From the NCBI GenBank assembly GCA_947475005.1, contig CANJLI010000018.1, forward strand, positions 1 to 37,970: 37,970 nucleotides of DNA. The letters are read 5' to 3'. The position numbers and the translations under genes were made by a program. The DNA is from Deltaproteobacteria bacterium (GTDB lineage: Bacteria; Bdellovibrionota_B; Oligoflexia; Oligoflexales; Bog-1112). This document shows, piece after piece, positions 7,428-16,312 of the stretch. The notes beneath the pieces were generated by a model. It was not told the DNA's origin and searched no databases. It saw only the letters and a program-made list of their open reading frames with translations. Within the stretch, counting starts at the first letter, position 1. Each line of letters opens with the position of its first letter.

Positions 7428-8843
7428 TTACAAAAGAGAAAGCCGCTGCAAGATCAAAGCCAACCCGTGGGTAAGTTTCTTCACCATGGGAATGTGCAAG
7501 AACTCGTTAGGTCCGTGGGCGTTGGTACGCGGCCCCAACACGCCGGTGATCAAAAACTGGGCTTTGGGGAAGCGCTCGCCCAACATGCCCATAAATGGAA
7601 TGCTTGCTCCTTCTCCCACAAATTGGGCAGCGTTTTGAAATGCAGCTTGAGAGGCTTCCTCGATAATGGCAGAGAAAGTATCGCTCAAAGCAGGGGCTAC
7701 CCAACCTCCAGCGCCTTCAAGGCCACGCAATTCTACGTGCACACCGAAGGGAGGATCTACTTCCAACACTTCTTTCAGTGCTTTTCCTGCAGTCTCCATC
7801 GACAACGTCGGAGGGATACGCATGGAGACCTTCACGGTGACACTGGGTAGGCTTACGTTGCCCCCTTGTGCGCAGCTTGGTACACCATCGATTCCCACGA
7901 CAGTCAATGTTGGCTCCCAGGTTCGCGCCAAAATTGCGGACTCTACTGAGTCTCCCAAGGGACGAGCTCCCTCTACAAGAGGATACATATCAAAGAAAGT
8001 GTCACCCAATACAACTGCTGTATTGGCAATCTGATCGCGAATCTGTTGCGGGATTTCTACATGCAATTTGGGTACGCGCACACGACCCGTACGTGGATCT
8101 ACCACTCGTGACCACAACTGAGAGACTACATCGAACCAAGAAGGCACGACGCCCCCGCTGATGCCAGAGTGTAGGCCTTCCTTCAGAATGCGGATATCGA
8201 GCTCAAAACCCACAACACCACGCAGGGAGGTAGTTCCCCAGATGGCTTCAAAATCCCCAGCTCCCGAATCCAAACAAATCACCTGGGTGGGTACCCCAAT
8301 TTTTGCATCGATTCGCTCGAGATAAGCAGGCAAGTCGTTGCTGCCGCTCTCCTCGGAGGCTTCGATAAGTAGATAGCAAGTTGGGTGTGACTCTCCTGCT
8401 TTTTGCAGGGCGGAAATCGCAGTCAGGGCTGCAAACATGGCATAGCCATCGTCAGCGCCTCCGCGGCCGTAGAGTTTGTCATCCTGCATGACGGCCTTCC
8501 AAGGGCCCTTGTCCGCATCCCAGCCTTGCATCGCCGGTTGTTTATCCAAGTGACCGTAGAGAAGCACCCGTTGATCTCCGGTACCGGGGATTTCAAAAAG
8601 GAGTACTGGCGTACGACCGGGTAGACGCATCTCTTCTACAGTAAGCCCTTTAATATTTTGATCTTTTGCCCAAGTTACAAATAAATTTACAGCCTCTTGC
8701 ATGTATCCGTTGGCTTCCCAGTTCGGATCGTAGAGGGGGGATTGATTGGGGATTTCGATATATTTTTTCAATACAGGCACGATCTCCGCGTCCCATTTCT
8801 TTTCGATATTTTCTTTCAATCCCTGTATCTTCAAGTCTTTCAT
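7428..8843 (-). CDS. M20 family metallopeptidase (CNDP-type dipeptidase)
   Basis: A zinc-dependent exopeptidase or dipeptidase of the M20 family, 471 residues, the normal length for the carnosinase-like branch. Visible metal and catalytic residues are H98 and D100 (YGHLDKQP), bridging D131 (GRGGADDG), the E164-E165 pair (EASEES), D192 (CLDSG) and the late His in TNAHGPNE. The insert between the metal-binding halves (about 210-330) corresponds to the dimerisation lid. No signal peptide is seen, so it is probably cytosolic and completes peptide breakdown together with PepA, encoded 4 kb away. The ATG at 8843 has AAGGA 8 bases upstream. It is divergent from the esterase gene across about 110 bp. 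Confidence 0.93.
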   Translation of the reverse strand: MKDLKIQGLKENIEKKWDAEIVPVLKKYIEIPNQSPLYDPNWEANGYMQEAVNLFVTWAKDQNIKGLTVEEMRLPGRTPVLLFEIPGTGDQRVLLYGHLDKQPAMQGWDADKGPWKAVMQDDKLYGRGGADDGYAMFAALTAISALQKAGESHPTCYLLIEASEESGSNDLPAYLERIDAKIGVPTQVICLDSGAGDFEAIWGTTSLRGVVGFELDIRILKEGLHSGISGGVVPSWFDVVSQLWSRVVDPRTGRVRVPKLHVEIPQQIRDQIANTAVVLGDTFFDMYPLVEGARPLGDSVESAILARTWEPTLTVVGIDGVPSCAQGGNVSLPSVTVKVSMRIPPTLSMETAGKALKEVLEVDPPFGVHVELRGLEGAGGWVAPALSDTFSAIIEEASQAAFQNAAQFVGEGASIPFMGMLGERFPKAQFLITGVLGPRTNAHGPNEFLHIPMVKKLTHGLALILQRLSLL

Positions 8844-8954
8844 GCCTATTTTCCTTCTGGGCTGTACCTTTGTGTGTGAAAAGATATACTGCAGACGGGA
8901 AAAAAAAGAACCCTATTTTATCGTCTGGCAATGGATTGCAGATCGGAGTCTTTC

Positions 8955-9959
8955 ATGAAAATACAATCTCATTTCCCCACTGGTTCTCTCCTCTATTTCT
9001 CACATAAGAGTAAGTGTTTGCAGGGAAATCCCTTGGGAGATCCTCACGTCCGTACCCATGCCTTGTATCTACCGACGGGTTGCGGAGAGAACCCACCTTT
9101 GTTGGTATATCTGTCAGGATTCTTATCCAGTGGCCTTTCTGCCCTGAACTGGCGTGCCTTTGAGGAAACCCTTCCGCAGCGGGTCGACCGATTGATTGCA
9201 CATAAACATATGCCTCCGGTGGCGCTGCTCTTTCCCGATTGTTTCACCAGACTGGGTGGCAATCAGTTCATCAACAGTGCAGGTACCGGTCGATATGCAG
9301 ATTTTCTCTGTGAAGAACTCGTTCCGTTTGTAGAGTCTACTCATGGCTGTGGAGGCGCTGGCAAGCGAGGGATTTTTGGAAAATCCTCCGGTGGCTACGG
9401 TGCCTTGATGCACGGTATGCGCAATCCAAACGGATTTTGGTCCGCAGTGGCTTGTCATTCAGGCGATATGGGATTTGAGTGGGCTTATGGCGTGGACTTT
9501 CCTGCTTGCCTGCTTCAACTTGAAAAATACAATGGCTCCATCGAAGATTTTTTGCGTCACTTTGAACGCAAGAGAAAACCAAATCGAGAGGAAACCCATG
9601 TGCTAATGACCCTTGCCATGGCGGCAACCTATGATCCAGATCCAGGGTCTTTCATGGGGATTCGCCTACCGGTGACCCTCGATACCTGTGAGCGGATTGC
9701 GGATCGATGGAAGAATTGGTTGCGTCATGATCCCCTCGAGATTGTAGAGGACCATGCAGATTCTCTTCGAGGTTTGAAGGGACTGTTTATTGATTGTGGT
9801 TCCCAAGATGAGTATCGACTGCACTTCGGGGCGCGCAAGATGCATCGCAAACTGAACGGGCTGGGGATTTTTCATCGATACGAAGAATTTCCTGACTCTC
9901 ATTCTGGAATCGATTATCGTCTGGATGAAAGCTTGGTCTACCTTGCTCATTGTTTGTAG
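8955..9959 (+). CDS. Putative esterase (esterase D / enterochelin-esterase-like fold)
   Basis: A 334-residue alpha/beta hydrolase resembling the PF00756 esterase family. Evidence: LVYLSGFLSSG near the start, the nucleophile elbow GKSSGG (S144), an acid candidate in CGSQDEY and a late His in FPDSHSGIDY. The substrate is not known; family members hydrolyse thioesters, formyl-glutathione or siderophore esters. There is no signal peptide. The ATG at 8955 has GGAG 7 bases upstream and is preferred to one 24 bases earlier. The gene is followed by a convergent gene with a 13-bp overlap of the coding ends. Confidence 0.82.
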   Translation: MKIQSHFPTGSLLYFSHKSKCLQGNPLGDPHVRTHALYLPTGCGENPPLLVYLSGFLSSGLSALNWRAFEETLPQRVDRLIAHKHMPPVALLFPDCFTRLGGNQFINSAGTGRYADFLCEELVPFVESTHGCGGAGKRGIFGKSSGGYGALMHGMRNPNGFWSAVACHSGDMGFEWAYGVDFPACLLQLEKYNGSIEDFLRHFERKRKPNREETHVLMTLAMAATYDPDPGSFMGIRLPVTLDTCERIADRWKNWLRHDPLEIVEDHADSLRGLKGLFIDCGSQDEYRLHFGARKMHRKLNGLGIFHRYEEFPDSHSGIDYRLDESLVYLAHCL

Positions 9960-10900
9960 GGGGGCGGGGCCTCCTTTGCTTCTCTGCTGCTTACCTTCAC
10001 ACGTCGCGCGATGGCAGCATCTTCTTCTGTTCTCGTTTGATTTTGCAATTCTATAGCAGCCCACCATGCCTTGGCCCATTTTTGGCAAGATGTTGTTAGA
10101 TCAAGTTTGTCTTTTACTAGTGTTGCACCTTCAATGTTATTTACTAGGACCTCTCTTATGGCCTCTTTTAATTTATAATCAAATTCTTTTTGTTGCTGTT
10201 CGTTGGGTTGCTCTGAGTCCACATGATAGCCTGCCATATCACGTAATTTTTGAGCTGCTTTTCTACATAGATCGGGTTGGGTAAGAATCCATGTTAAGGG
10301 GTACCCTTGACGATTGAAAGATGTATCAATCTCTAAATACCCTTGGGCGGAGGCTGGTAGTGCTGTCTCATCCGGTTCTTGTCCAATCAAATATATAAGT
10401 AAGGCTCGTTGGAGTTGATAGGCCATATAGTTATCTTCTCCTATTTTAAATTCTGTACCACCGAAACTGAAGATGCCGGGTTTTTTGATCTCATCGACGA
10501 TGGCTTTGTGTTCAAAACTGATTTTTAAAAATGGGTGCCAGTGCGTATATCGCTGTGTTACGGCTACTCGTTTTTCTGAAACTATGTCTTGCAAGGACTT
10601 CATTTTGAGTTCTTGTTCAGTTTCTCTCTTTCTGATTTCAGCTGATTGGGTCGTTTTCTCTTTGGAGTACGGTAACTCTCTAAGTTTGTTGTGCTCTCCT
10701 TTTATCCCATCTAATACTTTCTTTTCTTCTGCTACATCGGCTTCTGCTTTTGCTACATCTAATTCCGCATCTTGATGAACCAGACGAAACAAGTTAGTAA
10801 TTGCAGTATTCACCTTGTCCACAGATTCTTTGCTGTTTCCGCCTGCAAAAAGCGGCGTGCTTATTAGACCGATGGTTGTGACTACACTCCAAATTCTCAT
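9947..10900 (-). CDS. Exported coiled-coil protein of unknown function
   Basis: Not recognised. The 317-residue product starts with a clear Sec signal peptide (MRIWSVVTTIGLISTPLFAGG). It continues with about 90 charged residues of predicted coiled coil (DVAKAEADVAEEKKVLDG, KRETEQELKMKSLQDIV), then a mixed C-terminal domain with Trp-rich helices and a Pro-rich end (PPPYKQ). The start at 10900 is supported by AGGAGG 5-6 bases upstream; an open frame extending to 11041 is non-coding leader and overlaps the promoter of the divergent gene. The AT-rich composition fits the accessory genes of this window. A periplasmic or envelope role is inferred from the signal peptide only. Confidence 0.75.
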   Translation of the reverse strand: MRIWSVVTTIGLISTPLFAGGNSKESVDKVNTAITNLFRLVHQDAELDVAKAEADVAEEKKVLDGIKGEHNKLRELPYSKEKTTQSAEIRKRETEQELKMKSLQDIVSEKRVAVTQRYTHWHPFLKISFEHKAIVDEIKKPGIFSFGGTEFKIGEDNYMAYQLQRALLIYLIGQEPDETALPASAQGYLEIDTSFNRQGYPLTWILTQPDLCRKAAQKLRDMAGYHVDSEQPNEQQQKEFDYKLKEAIREVLVNNIEGATLVKDKLDLTTSCQKWAKAWWAAIELQNQTRTEEDAAIARRVKVSSREAKEAPPPYKQ

Positions 10901-11035
10901 ACATCCTCCTGATACGTACCTATACAAAATTACAAACGCGCTTCGTTCATTAGCATGGCCGGAAGAGAAGTCAATCTGAGCGTTTTTTATGCCATACTTA
11001 TGAATAATATTTGTGCGAACAAAAGAGCAGCGGGG

Positions 11036-11063
11036 TTGCAAACCACACTCGTATCGGTATAAT
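11036..11063 (+). promoter_or_regulatory. Promoter of the polyprenyl synthase gene
   Basis: TTGCAA (11036-11041), a 16-bp spacer and TATAAT (11058-11063) form a good sigma-70 promoter. Transcription would start near 11070, giving a leader of about 33 bases to the GTG at 11103. This rules out the longer open frame beginning at 11013. Confidence 0.65.
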
Positions 11064-11102
11064 CCCCTTCGTTACTTGCCCCCAGGTTTCAATGGAGATC
11101 TT

Positions 11103-12140
11103 GTGAACCTAGATATATCCGCCCCTACCCGGCAAAGCTGCGAGGTTGCTCTCCCTACAGAGGACCTCCTCCAATCCGCGTATGCGCCTATTGCTGCCTC
11201 CCTTGAAGCCTTACATCAGTTTCTCCCCACTGCGATTCATACGGAAACTCATTCCGCCAGGGAAATGATCGAGTATCTCTTTGCAGATCGCGGCAAATGC
11301 ATTCGCCCTGCCTTATTTTTCCTGGTCTCTCGTATGGTGGGGTATGAGGGCCCGCATCTCACCTCTATGGCTGCTGTGTGCGAATATATCCACACGGCAA
11401 GTTTGCTTCACGACGATGTGGTGGATGATAGCCCTTTGCGTCGCAACAAACCCACGGTCTGTGCACGCTGGGGAGATGAAAGTGCTGTGTTGGTTGGGGA
11501 TTTGATCTACGCCACTGCAAGCAGTTTGATGGCAGATAGTGGCAATCTTGCCATCGTGAAGACTTTCTCTCACGCCATTCAACGCATGAGCGAAGGTGAA
11601 CTCTTACAGTTGGAGACTTTGTTTCACTGGGAGCTTTCTGAGGACACCTACTACCGTATCCTTCACGCAAAGACGGGGATTTTGATTGGAGCGAGCTGTC
11701 GCAGTGCTGGATTGTTGGGAGGATGTTCGGCAGAGATCTGTGAAGATCTTGCGAGTTTTGGTCTGCAGGTGGGGGTTGCCTACCAGCTCATCGATGATGC
11801 ACTCGACTACCTCAGCCCGGAGTCTACCTTGGGCAAAGCGGTGCAATCGGACCTCGCAGAAGGGCGCATGACCTTGCCGGTGCTCTTGCTCCACGAGGTC
11901 GTGACGCCAGAAGAATCACGGTACCTCGATAGCCTCTTTCGACAGACGCCTTTCACTCACTGCGAAGCTACGCAGGTGGTGCAGCTGGTACACAAATACC
12001 GAACCGCAGAACGTGCCATCGAAAAAGCCGAAAGCATTACGGTGCAAGCGCTGGCAGCCTTGCGCCGTGCTTTTCCAGATCCCGTTCAGCATGGGCATTT
12101 GCAGGCCTTGGTGACGGCTTTGTTAAAACGGTCCTACTAG
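11103..12140 (+). CDS. ispB: Polyprenyl diphosphate synthase (octaprenyl-type)
   Basis: A trans-isoprenyl diphosphate synthase that condenses isopentenyl diphosphate units into the side chain of ubiquinone or menaquinone. Both aspartate-rich motifs are present: D104-D105-x2-D108 (LLHDDVVDD) and D231-D232-x2-D235 (LIDDALDY). GKCIRPAL holds the Lys/Arg diphosphate-binding pattern. Length is 345 residues, normal for IspB-like enzymes. The chain length cannot be read from sequence alone. The GTG at 11103 is preferred because GGAG lies 5 bases upstream and a good promoter ends at 11063. The gene is followed by a long palindrome and a cloverleaf repeat before a convergent gene. Confidence 0.9.
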   Translation: MNLDISAPTRQSCEVALPTEDLLQSAYAPIAASLEALHQFLPTAIHTETHSAREMIEYLFADRGKCIRPALFFLVSRMVGYEGPHLTSMAAVCEYIHTASLLHDDVVDDSPLRRNKPTVCARWGDESAVLVGDLIYATASSLMADSGNLAIVKTFSHAIQRMSEGELLQLETLFHWELSEDTYYRILHAKTGILIGASCRSAGLLGGCSAEICEDLASFGLQVGVAYQLIDDALDYLSPESTLGKAVQSDLAEGRMTLPVLLLHEVVTPEESRYLDSLFRQTPFTHCEATQVVQLVHKYRTAERAIEKAESITVQALAALRRAFPDPVQHGHLQALVTALLKRSY

Positions 12141-12146
12141 AGGGGG

Positions 12147-12238
12147 GAATAGGGATTGGGTCCACCTACCTTTTTAGAATAGGGATGACCATTTGGTCAT
12201 CCCTATTCTAAAAAGGTAGGTGGACCCAATCCCTATTC
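12147..12238. repeat. Perfect 45-bp inverted repeat (type 3 palindrome)
   Basis: Two arms of 45 bp (12147-12191 and 12194-12238) are perfectly complementary around a 2-base tip. Transcribed RNA would fold into one uninterrupted hairpin and the DNA could extrude a cruciform. Each arm contains AATAGGGATTGGGTCCACC and a second AATAGGGAT. It lies between convergent genes, 7 bp after the polyprenyl synthase stop, and is followed after 15 bp by a cloverleaf repeat. Confidence 0.95.
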
Positions 12239-12253
12239 TAGAAGAAGCCACCT

Positions 12254-12343
12254 CCGTCATCCCAAGGTCCCAAAGGGACCGTATGGGATCCCTGCGTTTT
12301 TATCGAGATCCCATACGGCTGCTACGCAGCCTTGGGATGACGG
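12254..12343. repeat. Cloverleaf repeat, copy b (complete)
   Basis: A complete 90-bp copy with perfectly complementary 14-bp outer arms and all three inner hairpins. The first inner hairpin has CAAAG in place of CGAAG in its tip region. It lies between the convergent polyprenyl synthase and PepA genes. Confidence 0.95.
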
Positions 12344-12356
12344 AATTCGGAGCTAC

Positions 12357-13865
12357 TTACTCAAACCGTAAACACAATCCAGCCAACAAACGAACCCCAT
12401 AGCCATTGCCCCCAACTTGGGGATAGCCGGTGGCCAGCGTGTTCCAGGCTACGCCTGCAATGTCGAGGTGAGCCCACGGAGTATCCTTCACAAACTCTCG
12501 CAAGAAGCTGCCACCTACAAGGGTACCCGCTTTGACTGCAGGGGATGCGATGTTTTTAAGATCTGCCACTTTGGATTGGATGGTTTTCTCCATCTCGGGC
12601 CAGAGAGGCATCTGCCAGAGAGGCTCCCCCTCTTCGCGAGAGATACGCAGGACCCATTCTGCATGGGAGTCGCTGTTGCTGATCAAGGCTGCGCCCATGG
12701 TGCCCAAGGCGTAGAGCACAGCTCCCGTGAGGGTGGCGATGTCTGCGATAAAAGTAGGCTGGTAGGTATCTACTGCGTACGCAAGCAGATCTGCGAGCAC
12801 AAGGCGCCCTTCGGCGTCGGTGTTGAGAATCTCGATGCTCTTGCCATTCCGTGCGTGTACGATATCCCCAGGCCGTGTGGCATGGTGACCCGGCATGTTC
12901 TCTACCGCGCCGATGAGGCACACCACCCGCGTAGGAGGCGGAAATTGCCCCAGAAGGAGAGCGGTGCCGAGAACTGCAGCGCCACCGGAAAGATCGTACT
13001 TCATCTCATCCATTTGCAAGCCAGGTTTCAAGCTGATGCCGCCAGAGTCGAAGGTGACGCCTTTGCCCACCAGGGCCACGGTACGGCTCTCGTCTTGTCC
13101 TGGGATTTCGATGACGATAAGCTTGGGTTCATTGTGAGAGCCTTTGCCCACACTGTGAAATGCTTCCATGCCCATGGCGAGGATTTCTTCACGCCCACGA
13201 ATGTGGCAGGTGAAACCGCAGTCTTTGCTCAGGTCCTCTGCGATGGAGGCCAGCCGCTCCGGTGTCATATAATTGGGTGGTGTTTCCTGAATCATCCGCG
13301 TCAGGTATAAGGCCTTGGCAAGAACCCGCTGGTAGCGAATTTTTTCCGCATCACAGGGAGTGGTCTCACACAGGTAGAGATCTTGAATCTTGATCTTGGG
13401 GTTGCTCTTTTCTTTGATGCTCACGCGAAACAGTCCCTGCAGCATACCCTCGAGAATGCCCAAGGTGGTACCTTCTGCACCGTGAATGGCGATGATGGGG
13501 ACATTGCGGTCCTGTAGGTACGCGGCAATATCGAGTCCCAGTTGGCGCAAGAGTTGAGGCTGTGGGCAGGCGGAAAGGGAGGATACGGGAACCAAGGTAT
13601 AGGTAGTGCCTTCCAGTTGCAGATCAGCAAGGGTATTGCCGTTCCATCCCATGCGTTGGGCTGTCTGCTGAAGTAGCTCTTTTTTTTGAGAGGGTAAGGT
13701 ATTGCTGAGTAGGGTACAGGTTTTTTCCTCTTGATTTTTGCGAAATGGAACAAAATGATGGGTGGCTGCAGGGCACGTGCTTGATTGTATCCGAACGGTA
13801 TCGATCCAGGAAAAAGCTTCCGGTAGAAACTCTCTCCAACTCTTTCGCAAAAACGCTTCTTTCAT
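12357..13865 (-). CDS. pepA: Leucyl aminopeptidase, M17 family
   Basis: Two-zinc aminopeptidase that removes N-terminal residues from peptides in the cytosol. The M17 signature NTDAEGRL is present. Metal and catalytic residues can be placed at K268 and D273 (VGKGVTFDSGG), D291 (YDLSGG), D350, E352 and R354. Length is 502 residues, as in PepA. The N-terminal domain (1-170) is divergent, as is common. The ATG at 13865 has AAGGA 6 bases upstream. It is divergent from enolase across 113 bp. In some bacteria PepA also binds DNA; nothing here tests that. Confidence 0.95.
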   Translation of the reverse strand: MKEAFLRKSWREFLPEAFSWIDTVRIQSSTCPAATHHFVPFRKNQEEKTCTLLSNTLPSQKKELLQQTAQRMGWNGNTLADLQLEGTTYTLVPVSSLSACPQPQLLRQLGLDIAAYLQDRNVPIIAIHGAEGTTLGILEGMLQGLFRVSIKEKSNPKIKIQDLYLCETTPCDAEKIRYQRVLAKALYLTRMIQETPPNYMTPERLASIAEDLSKDCGFTCHIRGREEILAMGMEAFHSVGKGSHNEPKLIVIEIPGQDESRTVALVGKGVTFDSGGISLKPGLQMDEMKYDLSGGAAVLGTALLLGQFPPPTRVVCLIGAVENMPGHHATRPGDIVHARNGKSIEILNTDAEGRLVLADLLAYAVDTYQPTFIADIATLTGAVLYALGTMGAALISNSDSHAEWVLRISREEGEPLWQMPLWPEMEKTIQSKVADLKNIASPAVKAGTLVGGSFLREFVKDTPWAHLDIAGVAWNTLATGYPQVGGNGYGVRLLAGLCLRFE

Positions 13866-13978
13866 TTTGGTCCTTTCTGTGTAGATTCTCCTGTTGTAGC
13901 CCTGGTTTCTGGCTGTGTCAATCTGGGGGAGGCGCTGCTTGCCCTTAATTTAGTTCATTCCATATAAAGGAAAAAACG

Positions 13979-15250
13979 ATGAGCCGTATTCAACACGTAC
14001 TCGCAAGGGAAATCTTGGACTCTCGTGGTACCCCCACTGTCGAAGTAGAAATTCTCACAGACACCGGTTGTGCGGCTACATTTGCTGTGCCCTCCGGTGC
14101 CTCCACGGGAGAGGGAGAGGCCTGTGAACTGCGGGATCAGGATGCCAAACGCTTCTTCGGAAAAGGGGTGTTGCAAGCGGTGCGCAACGTCCAGGAACGT
14201 ATCGCTCCCAAGGTGATCGGCATGGATGTATTGGACCAGCGCACCTTGGACCGCGTGTTGATCGAGCTCGATGGCACCGCGAACAAATCCAACTTGGGGG
14301 CCAATGCCATATTAGGGGTTTCCATGGCGGCGGCGAAGGCAGGAGCTCAAGTTTGTCGCTTGCCCCTCTATCGCTATCTTGGAGGCGTGCGCAGCAGCCG
14401 GTTGCCCATGCCCTTTGTAAATGTCATCAATGGCGGAGCTCATGCTAACAACAGTCTGGATTTCCAAGAGTTTATGATTGCCCCTATAGGCCTTCCCTCC
14501 TTTCGGGAGGGATTGCGTGCGTGCGTGGAGGTATTCCATACTTTGAAGAAAATTTTAGGCAAGCAAGGCCTTAGCACCGCCGTAGGTGATGAGGGGGGAT
14601 TTGCGCCTGAGCTGGCTTCAAATGAAGCGGCTCTGTCTCTCCTCGTGCAAGCGATTGAACAGGCTGGCTATAAAGCGGGTTCCGACATCGGGTTGGCTTT
14701 GGATGTGGCAGCAAGTTCCTTTTATAAAGCAGGTAAGTATCACTTGGAGGGGGAGGGGCTGGTCTTGTCTACCGGGGATATGATCGATAAACTAAGTAAG
14801 TTGAAGGAAAAATTCCCAATCATCTCCATCGAAGACGGATTGGCGGAGGGGGATTGGAAGGGATTTTCCGACCTAACGGCTAAGTTGGGGGGGCAGGTAC
14901 AGATCGTGGGGGATGACCTTTTCGTGACAAACCGTACCTATTTACAAAAAGGCATTGCAACTCGGGCGGCAACCTGTATTTTGATCAAGCTCAACCAAAT
15001 CGGCACTTTGACAGAAACCCTAGATTGTATCGAACTCGCTCAACAGTCGGGTTTTGGCGTGATGGTCTCTCATCGTTCGGGAGAGACGGAAGATACTGCC
15101 ATTGCAGACTTGGCAGTGGCGTGCGGTGCAGGACAAATCAAAACAGGTTCCACGTCGCGCACCGATCGGGTGTGCAAATACAACCAACTTCTACGTATCG
15201 AGGAAGAGCTGGGGGCGTCAGCGCAGTTTTACTCGGTAGGCACTAAATAA
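13979..15250 (+). CDS. eno: Enolase
   Basis: Interconverts 2-phosphoglycerate and phosphoenolpyruvate. Length is 423 residues, close to the usual 425-435. Magnesium and catalytic residues are in the expected motifs: [56 protein letters not shown] (catalytic Lys), SHRSGETED and IKTGS. Two departures from the common consensus are the Ser in AASSFY (usually AASEFY) and the Leu in LIKLNQ. The ATG has AAAGGA about 8 bases upstream. The DMT permease gene follows after 12 bp, probably in the same transcript. Confidence 0.97.
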   Translation: MSRIQHVLAREILDSRGTPTVEVEILTDTGCAATFAVPSGASTGEGEACELRDQDAKRFFGKGVLQAVRNVQERIAPKVIGMDVLDQRTLDRVLIELDGTANKSNLGANAILGVSMAAAKAGAQVCRLPLYRYLGGVRSSRLPMPFVNVINGGAHANNSLDFQEFMIAPIGLPSFREGLRACVEVFHTLKKILGKQGLSTAVGDEGGFAPELASNEAALSLLVQAIEQAGYKAGSDIGLALDVAASSFYKAGKYHLEGEGLVLSTGDMIDKLSKLKEKFPIISIEDGLAEGDWKGFSDLTAKLGGQVQIVGDDLFVTNRTYLQKGIATRAATCILIKLNQIGTLTETLDCIELAQQSGFGVMVSHRSGETEDTAIADLAVACGAGQIKTGSTSRTDRVCKYNQLLRIEEELGASAQFYSVGTK

Positions 15251-15262
15251 AAAGGATATGGC

Positions 15263-16171
15263 ATGATCGGTGTACTTACGCTCTTCGCACTTTTCGCAAG
15301 TTTGTTCAGTCTTTCCAAGGTAGGACTGCAGTATAGCGAGCCCTTCTTTCTCATTGGGTCTCGCATGTTTTTAGCCGGCCTTGTGCTTCTTCTGTACCAG
15401 GGAGTGAGAAACCCAAGTGCGATACGCAATGGGTGGCGCCAATTGCCTGGTTTGATGGTGTTCGGTTTCTTTGCCATCTATGCCACCAACATTGCGGAGA
15501 TCTGGGGCATTTCGAAGATGGTCTCTGCTAGGGCTTGTTTCCTCTATAGTCTGTCCCCGTTCGTTGCAGCAGTGGTAGCGTACTTCGTGTTGTCCGAAGT
15601 TCTTACCTGGAAGAAATGGCTGGGGCTGTGTCTTGGCTTTTGCGGGGTTATGCCCATCGTACTGGAGCATTCGACTTGCTCTATGGATGGGAGCTTGGGA
15701 GGCCTCATTTCCCTGGGCGACCTTGCAATCTTCTTTGCAGTCTTTAGTAGTTCCTTAGGATGGATCTTGCTTAAGAAATGTGTGACCACCGGTGGGCTCA
15801 CCCCTTTGACTGCGAATGGGTTTGGGATGACCTTCGGTGGGGCTTTGGCCTTGTTGCACTCCTATCTTTCAGGAGAGAGCTGGCATCCTTTTCCAGTCAC
15901 GGATGGGTGGCGCTTTCTGCAAAATGTGGCGTTGATTGCATTTATTTCCAACGGGATTTGCTACAACCTCTACGGATTTTTACTGAAGCGCTATTCAGCT
16001 TCTTTCATCGCATTTGCTGGCTTGGTAACGCCTCTCTTTGCTGGATTTTTTGGGTGGTTTTTCTTGGATGAACAAATCCCTTGGATCTTTGCAGTCTCCG
16101 TCGTGCTCTTCGGACTGGGGCTTTGGGTCTATTACGCAGAGGAGAAGAAGACGAGTGCCTTGTCTAACTAG
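15263..16171 (+). CDS. DMT superfamily permease (two EamA domains)
   Basis: A 302-residue integral membrane protein with about ten hydrophobic helices arranged as two similar halves. The first half ends around VLSEVLTWKKWLGLCLGF and the second around FGWFFLDEQIPWIFAVS, both matching the conserved helix 4-5 region (xxxGExxxxxxxxG) of EamA transporters. The substrate cannot be told; relatives export amino acids, nucleotides or metabolites. AAGGA stands 8 bases before the ATG. It is co-directional with enolase and ends in a strong hairpin. Confidence 0.9.
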   Translation: MIGVLTLFALFASLFSLSKVGLQYSEPFFLIGSRMFLAGLVLLLYQGVRNPSAIRNGWRQLPGLMVFGFFAIYATNIAEIWGISKMVSARACFLYSLSPFVAAVVAYFVLSEVLTWKKWLGLCLGFCGVMPIVLEHSTCSMDGSLGGLISLGDLAIFFAVFSSSLGWILLKKCVTTGGLTPLTANGFGMTFGGALALLHSYLSGESWHPFPVTDGWRFLQNVALIAFISNGICYNLYGFLLKRYSASFIAFAGLVTPLFAGFFGWFFLDEQIPWIFAVSVVLFGLGLWVYYAEEKKTSALSN

Positions 16172-16176
16172 AGAGA

Positions 16177-16260
16177 AATAAATAAGGGGACCCTCACCAA
16201 AGGTGGGGGGCTTATTTATTATAAGGGGACCCTCACCTTTGGTGAGGGTCCCCTTATTTT
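16177..16260 (+). terminator. Terminator-like double palindrome (GGGGACCCTCACC)
   Basis: The first part pairs AATAAATAAG (16177-16186) with CTTATTTATT (16211-16220). The second is a 17-bp perfect stem (16221-16237 with 16241-16257) with a 3-base loop, followed by a T run. The 15-mer AAGGGGACCCTCACC occurs twice directly (16185-16199, 16223-16237) and once inverted. It can serve as an intrinsic terminator for the enolase-permease unit while also being a member of the GGGGAC palindrome class. Confidence 0.8.
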
Positions 16261-16265
16261 TATTG

Positions 16266-16271
16266 TATAAT
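16266..16271 (+). promoter_or_regulatory. -10 element of the first large hydrolase gene
   Basis: TATAAT matches consensus 42 bases before the preferred ATG at 16313. A start near 16278 would make the ATG at 16280 leaderless, which supports the later start. A -35 hexamer is not evident because the upstream bases belong to the hairpin. Confidence 0.4.
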
Positions 16272-16312
16272 ATACAGAGATGGTAGGTGCTCTCAACTGG
16301 AGGGATTGGCTC

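Noticed and set aside
10901..11041. Long N-terminal extension of the exported coiled-coil protein
   Set aside because: It would bury the signal peptide and overlap the promoter of the divergent gene; AGGAGG marks the start at 10900.
12396..13310. Long open frame on the plus strand opposite pepA
   Set aside because: Codon-bias shadow of pepA; no ribosome site and no recognisable domain.
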